In this document: in pieces, positions 1 to 6,928 of the stretch
Layout: each line of letters opens with the position of its first letter
Numbering within the stretch: position 1 is the stretch's first letter
DNA from: Candidatus Moranbacteria bacterium UBA4824
Lineage (GTDB): Bacteria; Patescibacteriota; Minisyncoccia; Moranbacterales; UBA2206
DNA: 14,568 nucleotides
Direction: 5' to 3'
Assembly: GCA_002400405.1 (NCBI GenBank)
Contig: DHFM01000075.1
Location: 1 to 14,568 of the forward strand
Notes under the pieces: generated by a model
The model's input: only the letters and a program-made list of their open reading frames with translations
Database searches by the model: none
Told to the model about the DNA's origin: nothing
Position numbers and translations under genes: made by a program

Positions 1-2
1 GA

Positions 3-821
3 GGACACAGTTGCGAAATATTAAAAATAATTGAAACTGGAAAATTGATCGGGATTGATGCGGATGAAAAAGCGATTGAAGAATCGGATTTGAAAAATGA
101 TGATAGAGTAATTTTGGTTAATGATAATTTTGAGAATTTAGAAAATATTTTAGAAAAAATTAGGATTGAAAAAGTGGATGCAATTTTGGCGGATCTAGGT
201 TGGTCAAGTGATCAGCTTATTGGCAAGGGGATGAGTTTTCAGGAAGATGAAGAGCTGGATATGCGACTTTCGAAAGATCAAGAAATTTCTGCCAAGATCA
301 TAGTTAATAAATATGAGCAAAGAGAATTAGAAAGAATAATCAGAGATTATGGAGAAGAAAAATTTTGGAAAATTATTGTCAGAAAAATAGTAGAATATAG
401 AGCCGAAAAAGAAATTGAAACTACTAAAGAGTTGGCGGAGATTGTGAGAAAAGCTATTCCGGAAAAATTCAGATACGCCAAAACCAATTTAGCGACGAAA
501 ACTTTTCAAGCTCTGCGAATCGAAGTTAATCAGGAACTTGCGAATTTAGAAAAGTTTATCCCGCAAGCGATTGAAAGATTGAATTTGGGAGGGAGGCTGG
601 CAATAATCTCGTTTCATTCATTAGAAGATAGAATAGTGAAAAATATATTTCGGGAAAATGCTAGGGGATGCATTTGTCCACCGGACTTTCCGCAGTGTGC
701 TTGTGGAAAGAAACCGAAAGTTGCAATCATCACGAGAAAGCCAATCGCGCCAACTGATTTGGAAGTTAGCGATAATCCAAAATCAAGAAGCGCCAAACTT
801 CGAGTGTGTGAAAGGGCGTAA
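3..821 (+). CDS. rsmH: 16S rRNA (cytosine-1402-N4)-methyltransferase RsmH, 5'-truncated by the window edge
   Basis: RsmH (MraW) methylates N4 of the 16S rRNA residue C1402 using S-adenosylmethionine in the cytoplasm, and is usually among the first genes of the dcw cluster. The frame is open to the left edge. It begins with Gly-His-Ser from the conserved SAM-binding GGHS motif, followed by a GIDADEKA segment at about nt 51-74 that matches the second SAM-binding strand. A TTG at nt 45 could be misread as the start, but the family motif upstream of it shows that the gene continues left. The C-terminal signature is clear: SFHSLEDRIVK (about nt 609-641), a cysteine-rich CICPPDFPQCACGKKPK stretch and a final SRSAKLRVCERA. 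Only about 50 N-terminal residues seem to be missing. The ftsL-like gene follows after 51 nt. Confidence 0.95.
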   Translation, partial: GHSCEILKIIETGKLIGIDADEKAIEESDLKNDDRVILVNDNFENLENILEKIRIEKVDAILADLGWSSDQLIGKGMSFQEDEELDMRLSKDQEISAKIIVNKYEQRELERIIRDYGEEKFWKIIVRKIVEYRAEKEIETTKELAEIVRKAIPEKFRYAKTNLATKTFQALRIEVNQELANLEKFIPQAIERLNLGGRLAIISFHSLEDRIVKNIFRENARGCICPPDFPQCACGKKPKVAIITRKPIAPTDLEVSDNPKSRSAKLRVCERA

Positions 822-846
822 AAATAAATAAACAATTTAAGCACAT

Positions 847-873
847 TTAATTTTCAGGGGGACTGAAATTTAA
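847..873 (+). promoter_or_regulatory. Hairpin presenting the Shine-Dalgarno sequence of the ftsL-like gene
   Basis: The leader of the ftsL-like gene can fold into a stem-loop. TTTCAG (852-857) pairs with CTGAAA (863-868) across a GGGGA loop (858-862). After a T-T mismatch, four more A-T pairs (847-850 with 870-873) bring the stem to the first base of the start codon. The Shine-Dalgarno core GGGGGA (857-862) therefore sits almost entirely in the loop, 10 nt before the ATG. This is one of only two strong Shine-Dalgarno sequences in the window. The fold is visible in the sequence, but a regulatory role is inference. Confidence 0.4.
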
Positions 874-1289
874 TGTCGAGAGTTTTAACTATCAATAGAA
901 ATGCTCGCAAGAGAACGGCCGGCGCATCATTGAATTGCTCTGTTTTTAGTATGCGAAAAAGCGTAAGAACAAAACAGACCGTTTCTCAAAATTGCCGAGG
1001 CAGTGTGAATTTTAGTCCTAAGTCAGTGATGATAGTGTTGATTTTTTTGGCATTTATATTTGGATCATTTTATCTCTACCAAGTTAATGATTTGGCGACC
1101 AAGGGTTATGAAATTAGAGATATTGAAAATGAAATCAAAAAACTCAAAGCGGACAATGAAAAAAACAAAATTCAAGAAGTGGAACTAAAATCAATGCATA
1201 ACATTGAAAAGGCGGCGCAAGATTTGAATCTGGTCAGCTCTAAGGGTTCAACTTATATCAACCTCAAAGGTCCGGTAGCAATGAAATAA
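873..1289 (+). CDS. ftsL: FtsL/DivIC-like septum protein with one membrane helix and a coiled coil
   Basis: This 138-residue protein has the layout of FtsL: a basic cytoplasmic N-terminus (residues 1-50, many Arg/Lys), one membrane helix at about 51-69 (SVMIVLIFLAFIFGSFYLY) and a charged helical stretch at 70-110 typical of the FtsL/DivIC coiled coil. In the division machinery such proteins form a complex with FtsB/DivIC and FtsQ, and activate the FtsW-FtsI synthase. The sequence family is poorly conserved, so the call rests on architecture and on position between rsmH and ftsI, the classic ftsL slot. The N-terminal tail contains two cysteines (21, 41) and is longer than in many FtsL proteins. 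The start is supported by AGGGGGA 10 nt upstream. ftsI begins 4 nt after the stop, so the two are very likely co-transcribed. Confidence 0.78.
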   Translation: MSRVLTINRNARKRTAGASLNCSVFSMRKSVRTKQTVSQNCRGSVNFSPKSVMIVLIFLAFIFGSFYLYQVNDLATKGYEIRDIENEIKKLKADNEKNKIQEVELKSMHNIEKAAQDLNLVSSKGSTYINLKGPVAMK

Positions 1290-1293
1290 TATT

Positions 1294-3171
1294 ATGGCAA
1301 ACATAGTTTCAAAAGATTCAAGAAACGGAAAAAACAAATTGAAAAAATATTCCGATTCAAGAATTTATATATTATTTCTGTTAATTTCTCTCTTTGCTTT
1401 CTCGATAATTTTCCGGCTCTATAATTTGCAAATACTTTCTCGTGATTATTATACGGCGTTAGCTCAAGGACAGCATTCTATTTTTTCCAATTTAATTCCA
1501 GAACGCGGAGAAATATTTTTGAAAGATAAGGATGGAGCGTATCCGGTTGCGGTGAATAAGAGTACTAAGCTGGCTTTTGCTGTTCCACGAGAAATGACTG
1601 ATTCAAAAAATATAGCAGAAGTTTTAGCTCGAACATTAGGACTGGATGAAACAGAGCTTCGAGAAAAGCTTGGGAAAACAGATGACATGTATGAAGTTTT
1701 GAAGCATCGCTTGAGTGATGAAGAAATAGCTAATTTGAATAATTTAAAACTGGAAGGAGTGCATTTATCAGACGAAAGTTTCCGTTATTATCCCGGTGGA
1801 GAGCTGTCTGCGCAAGTTTTGGGTTTTGTAGGCTGGAGAGGGGAAACCTTTGGTGGACGCTATGGCATTGAAAATTATTTTGACAAAGAGCTTATCGGTC
1901 AAGAAGGAAAACTTTTTCAAAATAAGGACAACTCCGGGCGTTGGATTCCAACTGGCAAAAAAGAATTAACGCATGCACAAAACGGAGATGATTTGGTTCT
2001 AACGATTGATCGCATTATTCAGTATCAAACAGAAAAAATTCTCAAAAGCGCAGTGCAAAAATTTGAAGCCGATAGGGGCACTATAATAGTTATGGATCCG
2101 CCGACGGGAAAAATTCTTGCCCTGGCCAGTTATCCTTCTTTTAATCCAAATAATTATAAAGATGCCGAATTGGAAAATTTTAGAAATATTGCAGTGAGTG
2201 ATGCATATGAATCTGGTAGTGTTTTCAAAACTTTCACTCTGGCTTCAGCCATTGACGATGGAAAAATTTCTCCTGATACATTGTACGTTGACACTGGAGC
2301 AGTCAAAGAAGCGGGATATACTATGAGAAATTCTGATTTGAAAGCTTATGGTAAACAAACGATGACCCAAGTTTTGGAAAATTCACTAAATACCGGTGTT
2401 ATATATGCAGAAAAACTTTTAGGCAATGCTAACTTTGCGGATTATATAAAAAGATTTGGTTTTGGAGAAACAACTGGCATTGAACTTCCCGGAGAAAGCG
2501 CTGGTAATATTGCTAACTTAAAAAACAAGAAAGCGGATATAAATTTTTTCACGATATCTTTTGGACAAGGGATAACAGTGACGCCAATTCAACTAGCCAA
2601 TGCTTATAACGCTATTGCCAACGGCGGAACTCTGATGAAGCCTCAAATTGTGGACAAAATAATTCATAGCGATGGAAGAGTAGAAGAAATTGCACCTCAA
2701 GAAATTAGAAAAGTTATTTCTCAATCAACTGCTAATCAAGTTTCGCAAATGCTCGAAAGCGTGGTGATTAATGGGCATGGAAAAAGAGCTGGAGTTCCGG
2801 GATATAAGGTGGGAGGAAAAACTGGTACCGCCCAAGTAGCCAGCACAGAAAAGAAAGGTTATGAAGACGGAAAGAATATTGGGTCATTTGCCGGATTTGC
2901 TCCAATAGATAATCCGCAATTCACCATCATCGTTCGAATGGATGATCCAAAAACGGTGGAGTGGGCAGAATCTAGTGCGGCGCCGACTTTTGGAGAATTG
3001 ATGAAATTTTTGCTAGATTATAAGAATATCAAACCGACAGAAGAATTTACTGACGCAGATCTGAATGCTTTTCGTCAAACGCATACACTGAATGAATATT
3101 TTATCGATAATATAAGGGATAAAAAAGAACAAGAGGATGAAGATAATGATAAAGAAAAAAAAGATGAATAG
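1294..3171 (+). CDS. ftsI: Septal peptidoglycan transpeptidase (FtsI/PBP2-type, class B penicillin-binding protein)
   Basis: A 625-residue class B penicillin-binding protein that cross-links peptidoglycan outside the membrane. One anchor helix lies at about 24-41, followed by the PBP dimer domain (about 60-220; RGEIFLKDKDG at 71-81) and the transpeptidase domain. All three catalytic motifs are present: SVFK with nucleophile Ser309, SLN at 364-366 and KTG at 509-511 (GGKTGTAQV). The length is within the normal FtsI range and no PASTA domains are present. The tail after residue 605 is strongly charged, rich in Asp, Glu and Lys, and its coding sequence overlaps the start of murF. Its place between ftsL and murF supports a septal rather than an elongation role. 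A weak or absent ribosome site 4 nt after ftsL suggests translational coupling. Confidence 0.92.
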   Translation: MANIVSKDSRNGKNKLKKYSDSRIYILFLLISLFAFSIIFRLYNLQILSRDYYTALAQGQHSIFSNLIPERGEIFLKDKDGAYPVAVNKSTKLAFAVPREMTDSKNIAEVLARTLGLDETELREKLGKTDDMYEVLKHRLSDEEIANLNNLKLEGVHLSDESFRYYPGGELSAQVLGFVGWRGETFGGRYGIENYFDKELIGQEGKLFQNKDNSGRWIPTGKKELTHAQNGDDLVLTIDRIIQYQTEKILKSAVQKFEADRGTIIVMDPPTGKILALASYPSFNPNNYKDAELENFRNIAVSDAYESGSVFKTFTLASAIDDGKISPDTLYVDTGAVKEAGYTMRNSDLKAYGKQTMTQVLENSLNTGVIYAEKLLGNANFADYIKRFGFGETTGIELPGESAGNIANLKNKKADINFFTISFGQGITVTPIQLANAYNAIANGGTLMKPQIVDKIIHSDGRVEEIAPQEIRKVISQSTANQVSQMLESVVINGHGKRAGVPGYKVGGKTGTAQVASTEKKGYEDGKNIGSFAGFAPIDNPQFTIIVRMDDPKTVEWAESSAAPTFGELMKFLLDYKNIKPTEEFTDADLNAFRQTHTLNEYFIDNIRDKKEQEDEDNDKEKKDE

Positions 3172-4504
3172 TCAAAACCATAAATCTAAAAAAATAATAC
3201 TGTTAGAAAAAACCTTACGTGTCATGGCGGTTTTGCTAATCAAAAAATATAGACCACGCGTCATCGGCATCACTGGATCAGTGGGAAAAACTTCTTCCAA
3301 GGAAGCTATCTATGCAGTTCTCTCTAATTATTTTCGTGTGAGAAAAACAGAGAAAAATTATAACAATGAAATTGGTTTGCCTCTCACGATAATCGGCGCT
3401 GAAAGCGGAGGAAGATCATTTTGGAAATGGTTGAGAGTGTCTTTTAGATGGCTAGCTTTTTTCATTTTACCTTTGAAATATCCGGAAATTTTGATTTTAG
3501 AAATGGGGGCTGATCGGCCGGGGGATATTGGATATCTAACTAGTTTTATTTTGTGCGAAGCCTCAGTTATTACGGAAATTTCTGGCAGTCATTTGGAATA
3601 TTTCAAAACTGTGGATAAAATTGCTCAGGAAAAATGGACATTGGTGGATAATTTAGTGCCCAAAGGTTTTGCGGCGATAAATTTAGATAACCCAAAACTC
3701 AAAAAATTAGTAAGCCAAAATAAGAGAGATGATATAACTTTTTTGACTTTTGGTTTTTCTGACGAAGCAGATATCCAAGCAACAGATGTTTTGTATAACT
3801 ATTCCAATGGAGAATCTAGTGACACCAAAGAAATTAAAGGTCTTTCTTTCAAACTTAATTATAAAGGCACGAGCATTCCAGTGCGACTGAATAATATTTT
3901 GGCCAAGCATAATATTTATGCGGCACTTAGCGCGATTGCTATTGGATTGGCGTTTAAACTTAATTTAGTAGAAATTGCAGGAGCGTTGGAAAATTTTTCT
4001 ATGCCGACTGGCCGAATGAATTTGATTTCCGGCATCAAAAACACCTCAATAATTGATGACACTTATAATTCTTCGCCTATTTCGGCTATTTCCGCGCTGG
4101 ATGTTTTGAAAAATATAAACGCACCGAGAAAAATCGCTGTAATGGGGGATATGCTGGAACTTGGGGCAGAAATGGAATCCGGACATAAGGACGTGGCCAA
4201 GAAATTTTTGGAAATTAAAAACGGAATATTTTTTGCAGTGGGTGAGAGAATGCAATTTGCCGTAGAAGAACTTAAAAAACGAAATATCAATCCAGAAAGA
4301 CTTTTTGTTTTTTCTGATCCAATGAGCGCTGGGAAAAAATTACGAGAAATAATCGAGCCAGGAGATTTGATTTTAATCAAAGGTTCGCAAGCTATGCGCA
4401 TGGAAAAAGTAGTGGAGAAAATCATGGCCGAGCCACAAAAATCCGACGAGCTTCTTTGCCGGCAAAGTGCTGTTTGGAAAAGTATTCCGTGGAAGAAGGT
4501 TTAA
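3146..4504 (+). CDS. murF: MurF-like Mur ligase (UDP-MurNAc-tripeptide:D-Ala-D-Ala ligase) lacking the usual N-terminal domain
   Basis: Mur ligases add amino acids to the UDP-MurNAc peptide in the cytoplasm, and MurF adds the D-Ala-D-Ala dipeptide. Visible motifs (numbered from this start) are the P-loop GITGSVGKTS at 41-50, LEMGADRPGDIG at 118-129 (MurF-type EMG), the DTYNSSP segment at 305-311 that matches the MurF DxYNANP motif, GDMLELG at 334-340 and KGSQAMRME at 412-420. The P-loop lies only about 40 residues from the N-terminus, whereas classical MurF has a roughly 80-100 residue UDP-binding domain before it. A hydrophobic segment at about 99-111 comes before the EMG motif. An ATG at 3137 is also possible, but GAGG at 3133-3136 fits the ATG at 3146 (9-nt spacing). 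An ATG at 3164 would leave only an 8-nt overlap with ftsI. Other Mur ligase specificities cannot be excluded. Confidence 0.85.
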   Translation: MIKKKKMNSQNHKSKKIILLEKTLRVMAVLLIKKYRPRVIGITGSVGKTSSKEAIYAVLSNYFRVRKTEKNYNNEIGLPLTIIGAESGGRSFWKWLRVSFRWLAFFILPLKYPEILILEMGADRPGDIGYLTSFILCEASVITEISGSHLEYFKTVDKIAQEKWTLVDNLVPKGFAAINLDNPKLKKLVSQNKRDDITFLTFGFSDEADIQATDVLYNYSNGESSDTKEIKGLSFKLNYKGTSIPVRLNNILAKHNIYAALSAIAIGLAFKLNLVEIAGALENFSMPTGRMNLISGIKNTSIIDDTYNSSPISAISALDVLKNINAPRKIAVMGDMLELGAEMESGHKDVAKKFLEIKNGIFFAVGERMQFAVEELKKRNINPERLFVFSDPMSAGKKLREIIEPGDLILIKGSQAMRMEKVVEKIMAEPQKSDELLCRQSAVWKSIPWKKV

Positions 4505-4616
4505 CCCCTCACCAATTCCAAATTAAAATTTTATTCAAATAGATAATTTTTACCACGGAAACGCCTACGGCTTAGTCTAAAATTATGATAGGTTCTAGCT
4601 AAGAATTGGTATGGGG
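4505..4616. repeat. Imperfect inverted repeat in the murF-methyltransferase gap
   Basis: CCCC-TC-ACCAATTC (4505-4518) faces GAATTGGT-AT-GGGG (4603-4616), giving 12 pairs interrupted by a 2x2 internal loop. A second nested pair is ATAATTTTTA (4543-4552) with TAAAATTAT (4578-4586), with one bulge. The enclosed centre holds a GC-richer stretch (4553-4577). No open frame worth calling lies here. It could be part of a non-coding RNA, or a degraded small mobile element with terminal inverted repeats. I saw no clear target-site duplication beside it. Confidence 0.35.
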
Positions 4617-4650
4617 CAAGATTTTGATTAAAGGATTAGTGCGAGACAAA

Positions 4651-4678
4651 TCGGATTTATTCGGGGGAGGCAATCCGA
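4651..4678 (+). other. Stem-loop just upstream of the terminator
   Basis: TCGGATT (4651-4657) pairs with AATCCGA (4672-4678) around a 14-nt G-rich loop that contains GGGGGAGG (4663-4670). It ends 8 nt before the terminator stem. Two consecutive hairpins, the second a terminator, look like the 3' end of a small RNA or an attenuator. GGAG in the loop could also pair with CTCC of the terminator (4 bp only), so an alternative fold is weakly possible. Confidence 0.35.
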
Positions 4679-4686
4679 CTGAAGAG

Positions 4687-4719
4687 AAAAAACTCCGAGA
4701 TGAAAATCTCGGAGTTTTT
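4687..4719 (+). terminator. Strong intrinsic terminator with GAAA tetraloop
   Basis: A perfect 10-bp stem, ACTCCGAGAT (4692-4701) with ATCTCGGAGT (4706-4715), is capped by a GAAA tetraloop. It is flanked by an A-tract (4687-4691) and a T-tract (4715-4719, with further T-rich sequence to 4731). The A and T tracts make it potentially bidirectional. It separates the dcw block from the methyltransferase gene, which has its own promoter directly downstream. Confidence 0.9.
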
Positions 4720-4729
4720 AGTTTTGTTT

Positions 4730-4758
4730 TTGACCACAAAGCATATTTAAAGTAGAAT
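4730..4758 (+). promoter_or_regulatory. Sigma70-type promoter of the methyltransferase gene
   Basis: TTGACC (4730-4735) and TAGAAT (4753-4758) are separated by exactly 17 nt, with one mismatch each to the TTGACA and TATAAT consensus. The predicted start near 4765 leaves a leader of about 25 nt without a Shine-Dalgarno sequence. Its position right after the terminator makes independent transcription of the 4791 gene likely. Confidence 0.75.
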
Positions 4759-4790
4759 TAAGATATATTAACAATTGATATAATAAAATA

Positions 4791-5720
4791 ATGGAAAATT
4801 CAAATTACAATTCATATGAGAAAAGTACAAAAAAAGACTATAGTGAATTTGGAAAAGAAGGTCTCGATTTAAGACATTGGGGTACAGCTATTGATATATC
4901 AGGGAGAAGATTTAATGCTTATACTGATAAAAAATATATACAGCAAGAATTTTCTGAACCGATTAAGCGATATTTTGAACAAATAAATATAGAACAAAAG
5001 GAGGCTCTTTTAGTTGATCTTGGTGGAGCTGATGGGTTTTTACTTAATACAATTTTGCAGAATATTGATGAGAAAAACCCAGATGTTAAAAAAACAGGAG
5101 TTGTTGTTGATTTAGACCCAACAGAAAAAGAGCGAGTAAGATTTAAAAAAGCTCAAGAAAGTGGAGAAAGAAAAAATATTAATTTTGCTGTTGCAAATGT
5201 GACAGAACTTCCCTTTGAGGACAATTCTGTCGATGTTATTATTTCAAGAATGACTGTTCAATATCTTAATCAAAATAAACAGCGAGAATTTTTTCAAGAA
5301 ATTTCTAGAGTTTTAAAAATTGGTGGATTGGCGATAATTATGACGGTTGATGATTTTAGTGAGGGCGAAAAATTAAATAAAACACTAGAAGAAATAACGT
5401 CAATAATTTCTGGAAATAGTAATTTTGACAGGTCGCTTTTGACATACAATACCATAAAGTTATTAGGAAAAGATTTTGAAGGAAGTGCATTCAAACCGAT
5501 TCTGGGACATCGAAACATTTCAATGCCTTTTTCTATAGAAGGATTTGCCGATAGATTCAATCTAGATGAAGATAAAAAACAAAAATTAGATATAGTATTT
5601 AAGAACGGTTTGAAACTTAACCCAGAACTTTTTGAAATCATTGATGGTATTTTATGTCTTAAAGCAAAAATACATAACATGCAATTAAAAAAAATTTCTG
5701 ATTCTAATAAAATAGAATAA
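4791..5720 (+). CDS. Class I SAM-dependent methyltransferase, substrate unknown
   Basis: A 309-residue protein with a Rossmann methyltransferase core. Motif I is LLVDLGGADGF (73-83), the acidic end of strand 2 is VVVDLDP (104-110), AVANVTELPFEDNSVDVIISR (133-153) covers motifs II-III, and SRVLKIGGLAIIM (172-184) is the post-motif segment of Methyltransf_11-type enzymes. An N-terminal extension of about 70 residues and a C-terminal helical region (about 190-309) probably bind the substrate. I do not recognise that substrate; the core alone does not separate small-molecule from macromolecule targets. The gene has its own promoter and is isolated from the dcw block by a terminator. It is visibly more AT-rich than engB next to it (25% G+C in nt 4801-4860 against 47% in 5761-5820), which suggests later acquisition. 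engB starts 19 nt downstream and may depend on this promoter. Confidence 0.85.
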   Translation: MENSNYNSYEKSTKKDYSEFGKEGLDLRHWGTAIDISGRRFNAYTDKKYIQQEFSEPIKRYFEQINIEQKEALLVDLGGADGFLLNTILQNIDEKNPDVKKTGVVVDLDPTEKERVRFKKAQESGERKNINFAVANVTELPFEDNSVDVIISRMTVQYLNQNKQREFFQEISRVLKIGGLAIIMTVDDFSEGEKLNKTLEEITSIISGNSNFDRSLLTYNTIKLLGKDFEGSAFKPILGHRNISMPFSIEGFADRFNLDEDKKQKLDIVFKNGLKLNPELFEIIDGILCLKAKIHNMQLKKISDSNKIE

Positions 5721-5739
5721 TTTTTTTTAAATTAAAATA

Positions 5740-6306
5740 ATGGAAATAACATCAATTGAATTCATCAAAGGCATCATCGGGCCAGACAGAGCTTTGGAAA
5801 ATAGTTTTCCGCAAGTGGCTTTTATCGGTCGCTCGAATGTGGGCAAATCAAGCGTGATTAATTCACTAGTAAGACAAAAAAAACTCGCTAGAACTAGTGC
5901 GAATCCTGGGCGTACACAGCAGATAAATTTATTTTTAATAAATAATTCTTTCTATCTCTTGGATTTGCCGGGATATGGCTATGCTAAAACTTCCAAAGAA
6001 AATCAAGTGGAACTCAAAAAAATTATTCACGGATATCTGTTCGAATCAACATATAAACAAAAAAAAGTAGTGCTCATTATTGATGCTAGTGTGGGTCCGA
6101 AAGAAATTGATTTGGAAATGCTGAAACTTTTGGAAAAGAACAAGAAAAATGTAGTGATCGTAGCCAACAAGGTGGATAAGATAAAACCTTCGCTCTATAA
6201 AAAACAATTAACTGAGATTCAAGAAAAAATCGGTCTGCATCTAATAATTCCCTATAGTGCCAAAAAAAACATTGGCCGAAAAGAATTGCTTCGGGAAATC
6301 GCGTAA
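5740..6306 (+). CDS. engB: Ribosome-biogenesis GTP-binding protein EngB (YsxC/YihA)
   Basis: EngB is a small Era/EngA-like GTPase needed for assembly of the large ribosomal subunit. All G motifs are present in the 188 residues: G1 GRSNVGKSS (30-38), G2 region SANPGRTQQINLF (53-65, family-specific), G3 DLPGYGYA (75-82), G4 NKVD (143-146) and G5 SAK (173-175). The length is close to the usual 190-200 residues, with a short C-terminus. No Shine-Dalgarno sequence precedes the ATG; the leader is A/T-only. The gene lies 19 nt after the methyltransferase stop with no terminator between them, so read-through is expected. No truncation or missing residue is seen. Confidence 0.95.
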   Translation: MEITSIEFIKGIIGPDRALENSFPQVAFIGRSNVGKSSVINSLVRQKKLARTSANPGRTQQINLFLINNSFYLLDLPGYGYAKTSKENQVELKKIIHGYLFESTYKQKKVVLIIDASVGPKEIDLEMLKLLEKNKKNVVIVANKVDKIKPSLYKKQLTEIQEKIGLHLIIPYSAKKNIGRKELLREIA

Positions 6307-6333
6307 TTATTTTTGGTAGTTTTGGAAATTAAA

Positions 6334-6369
6334 TAGAAGCTTCTATAGAGGCCTCTATAGAAGTCTCTA
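6334..6369. repeat. 36-bp near-perfect palindrome made of three 12-bp palindromic units
   Basis: The interval is exactly three adjoining 12-mers: TAGAAGCTTCTA (6334-6345, perfect palindrome), TAGAGGCCTCTA (6346-6357, perfect palindrome) and TAGAAGTCTCTA (6358-6369, imperfect). The whole 36 bp also folds on itself around the central GGCC, with 16 of 18 arm positions paired and no loop. It lies 27 nt after engB and 53 nt before the microprotein gene. No T-tract follows it, so a normal intrinsic terminator is unlikely. A protein-binding site or cruciform is more plausible. Confidence 0.6.
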
Positions 6370-6422
6370 AATAAATATTGCGATTATTTTGTTTTAAAAA
6401 TTAATTACTAAATTTAAAATAT

Positions 6423-6587
6423 ATGGAAAAAATAAAAATCGAACAACATGGCTTCACGGCATTTTCGTGGTTTGCGGGCTGGCTTTTCACAGTCGGGTTT
6501 TTGAACCTGACATTGGGGAAGGGAATTTTGGCAATTATTCTTTGGCCATATTTTATCGGTCAAGCAGTAGCGATATTGGCTAAATAA
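6423..6587 (+). CDS. 54-residue membrane microprotein, unknown function
   Basis: A short open frame encodes a polar N-terminus (MEKIKIEQHG), then two hydrophobic segments at about 11-27 (FTAFSWFAGWLFTVGFL) and 34-52 (GILAIILWPYFIGQAVAIL), joined by NLTLGKG. This predicts a two-helix hairpin in the inner membrane. The TAA stop directly abuts the ATG of the next gene (6588), which favours real, coupled translation. The start has the A-rich leader without Shine-Dalgarno typical of this window. I recognise no family. It could be a small membrane-associated regulator or a lineage-specific protein. Confidence 0.65.
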   Translation: MEKIKIEQHGFTAFSWFAGWLFTVGFLNLTLGKGILAIILWPYFIGQAVAILAK

Positions 6588-6845
6588 ATGTACTACGTTT
6601 ATATCTTAAAATGTGCTGACAAAACTCTCTATACTGGAATTACCACTGATTTAGAGCGCAGAATTTTGGAGCATAATGAAAAAAAGCTTGGAGCAAGATA
6701 TACTGCTTCGCGTCGGCCAGTGAAACTAGTTTACTGCAAAAAATTCAAGAGCCGTTCTATAGCTTCCAAAGAAGAAGCAAGAATTAAAAAATTGAAAAGG
6801 GTGGAAAAATTGAGATTAATTTCACCCTATGGAGTACGGACTTAA
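6588..6845 (+). CDS. GIY-YIG nuclease-fold protein (UPF0213/YhbQ-like)
   Basis: An 85-residue stand-alone GIY-YIG domain. The two signature strands read YVYILKC (3-9) and LYTGITT (14-20). Arg24 (DLERRILEHN) and Glu63 (KEEARIKKL) are in the positions of the conserved catalytic Arg and Glu. YhbQ-like proteins of this size are common and their role is poorly defined; nuclease activity on DNA is assumed for the fold. The gene follows the microprotein with no intergenic base. The family core ends near residue 77, and the last residues (SPYGVRT) are encoded inside an inverted repeat (6824-6836). The natural C-terminus may thus have been altered by insertion or rearrangement there. Confidence 0.88.
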   Translation: MYYVYILKCADKTLYTGITTDLERRILEHNEKKLGARYTASRRPVKLVYCKKFKSRSIASKEEARIKKLKRVEKLRLISPYGVRT

Positions 6846-6920
6846 AAATTAACTAAAACTAAATTAATTTATTTTATAATTATTAATCCTGTGGCGTATT
6901 ATACAATTACTCCATAGGGT
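6824..6920. repeat. 13-bp perfect inverted repeat between GIY-YIG and tspO
   Basis: ACCCTATGGAGTA (6824-6836) is matched by its exact reverse complement TACTCCATAGGGT (6908-6920), with 71 bp between. The left copy lies in the GIY-YIG gene and encodes part of its last residues. The right copy ends 8 bp before the tspO ATG. The spacer is AT-rich and has no open frame. It could be the terminal repeats of a tiny mobile element, a pair of binding sites, or a long-range RNA stem. No target-site duplication is obvious. Confidence 0.55.
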
Positions 6921-6928
6921 AAAAAAAT

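Noticed and set aside
4063..4425. A 120-codon open frame on the - strand inside murF
   Set aside because: It is a shadow of a conserved MurF region that includes the DTYN and GDMLELG motifs, with no promoter or start signal of its own.
6334..6369. Intrinsic terminator after engB
   Set aside because: The stem is loopless and is followed by AAATAAATATT rather than a T-tract, so a terminator call is not supported.
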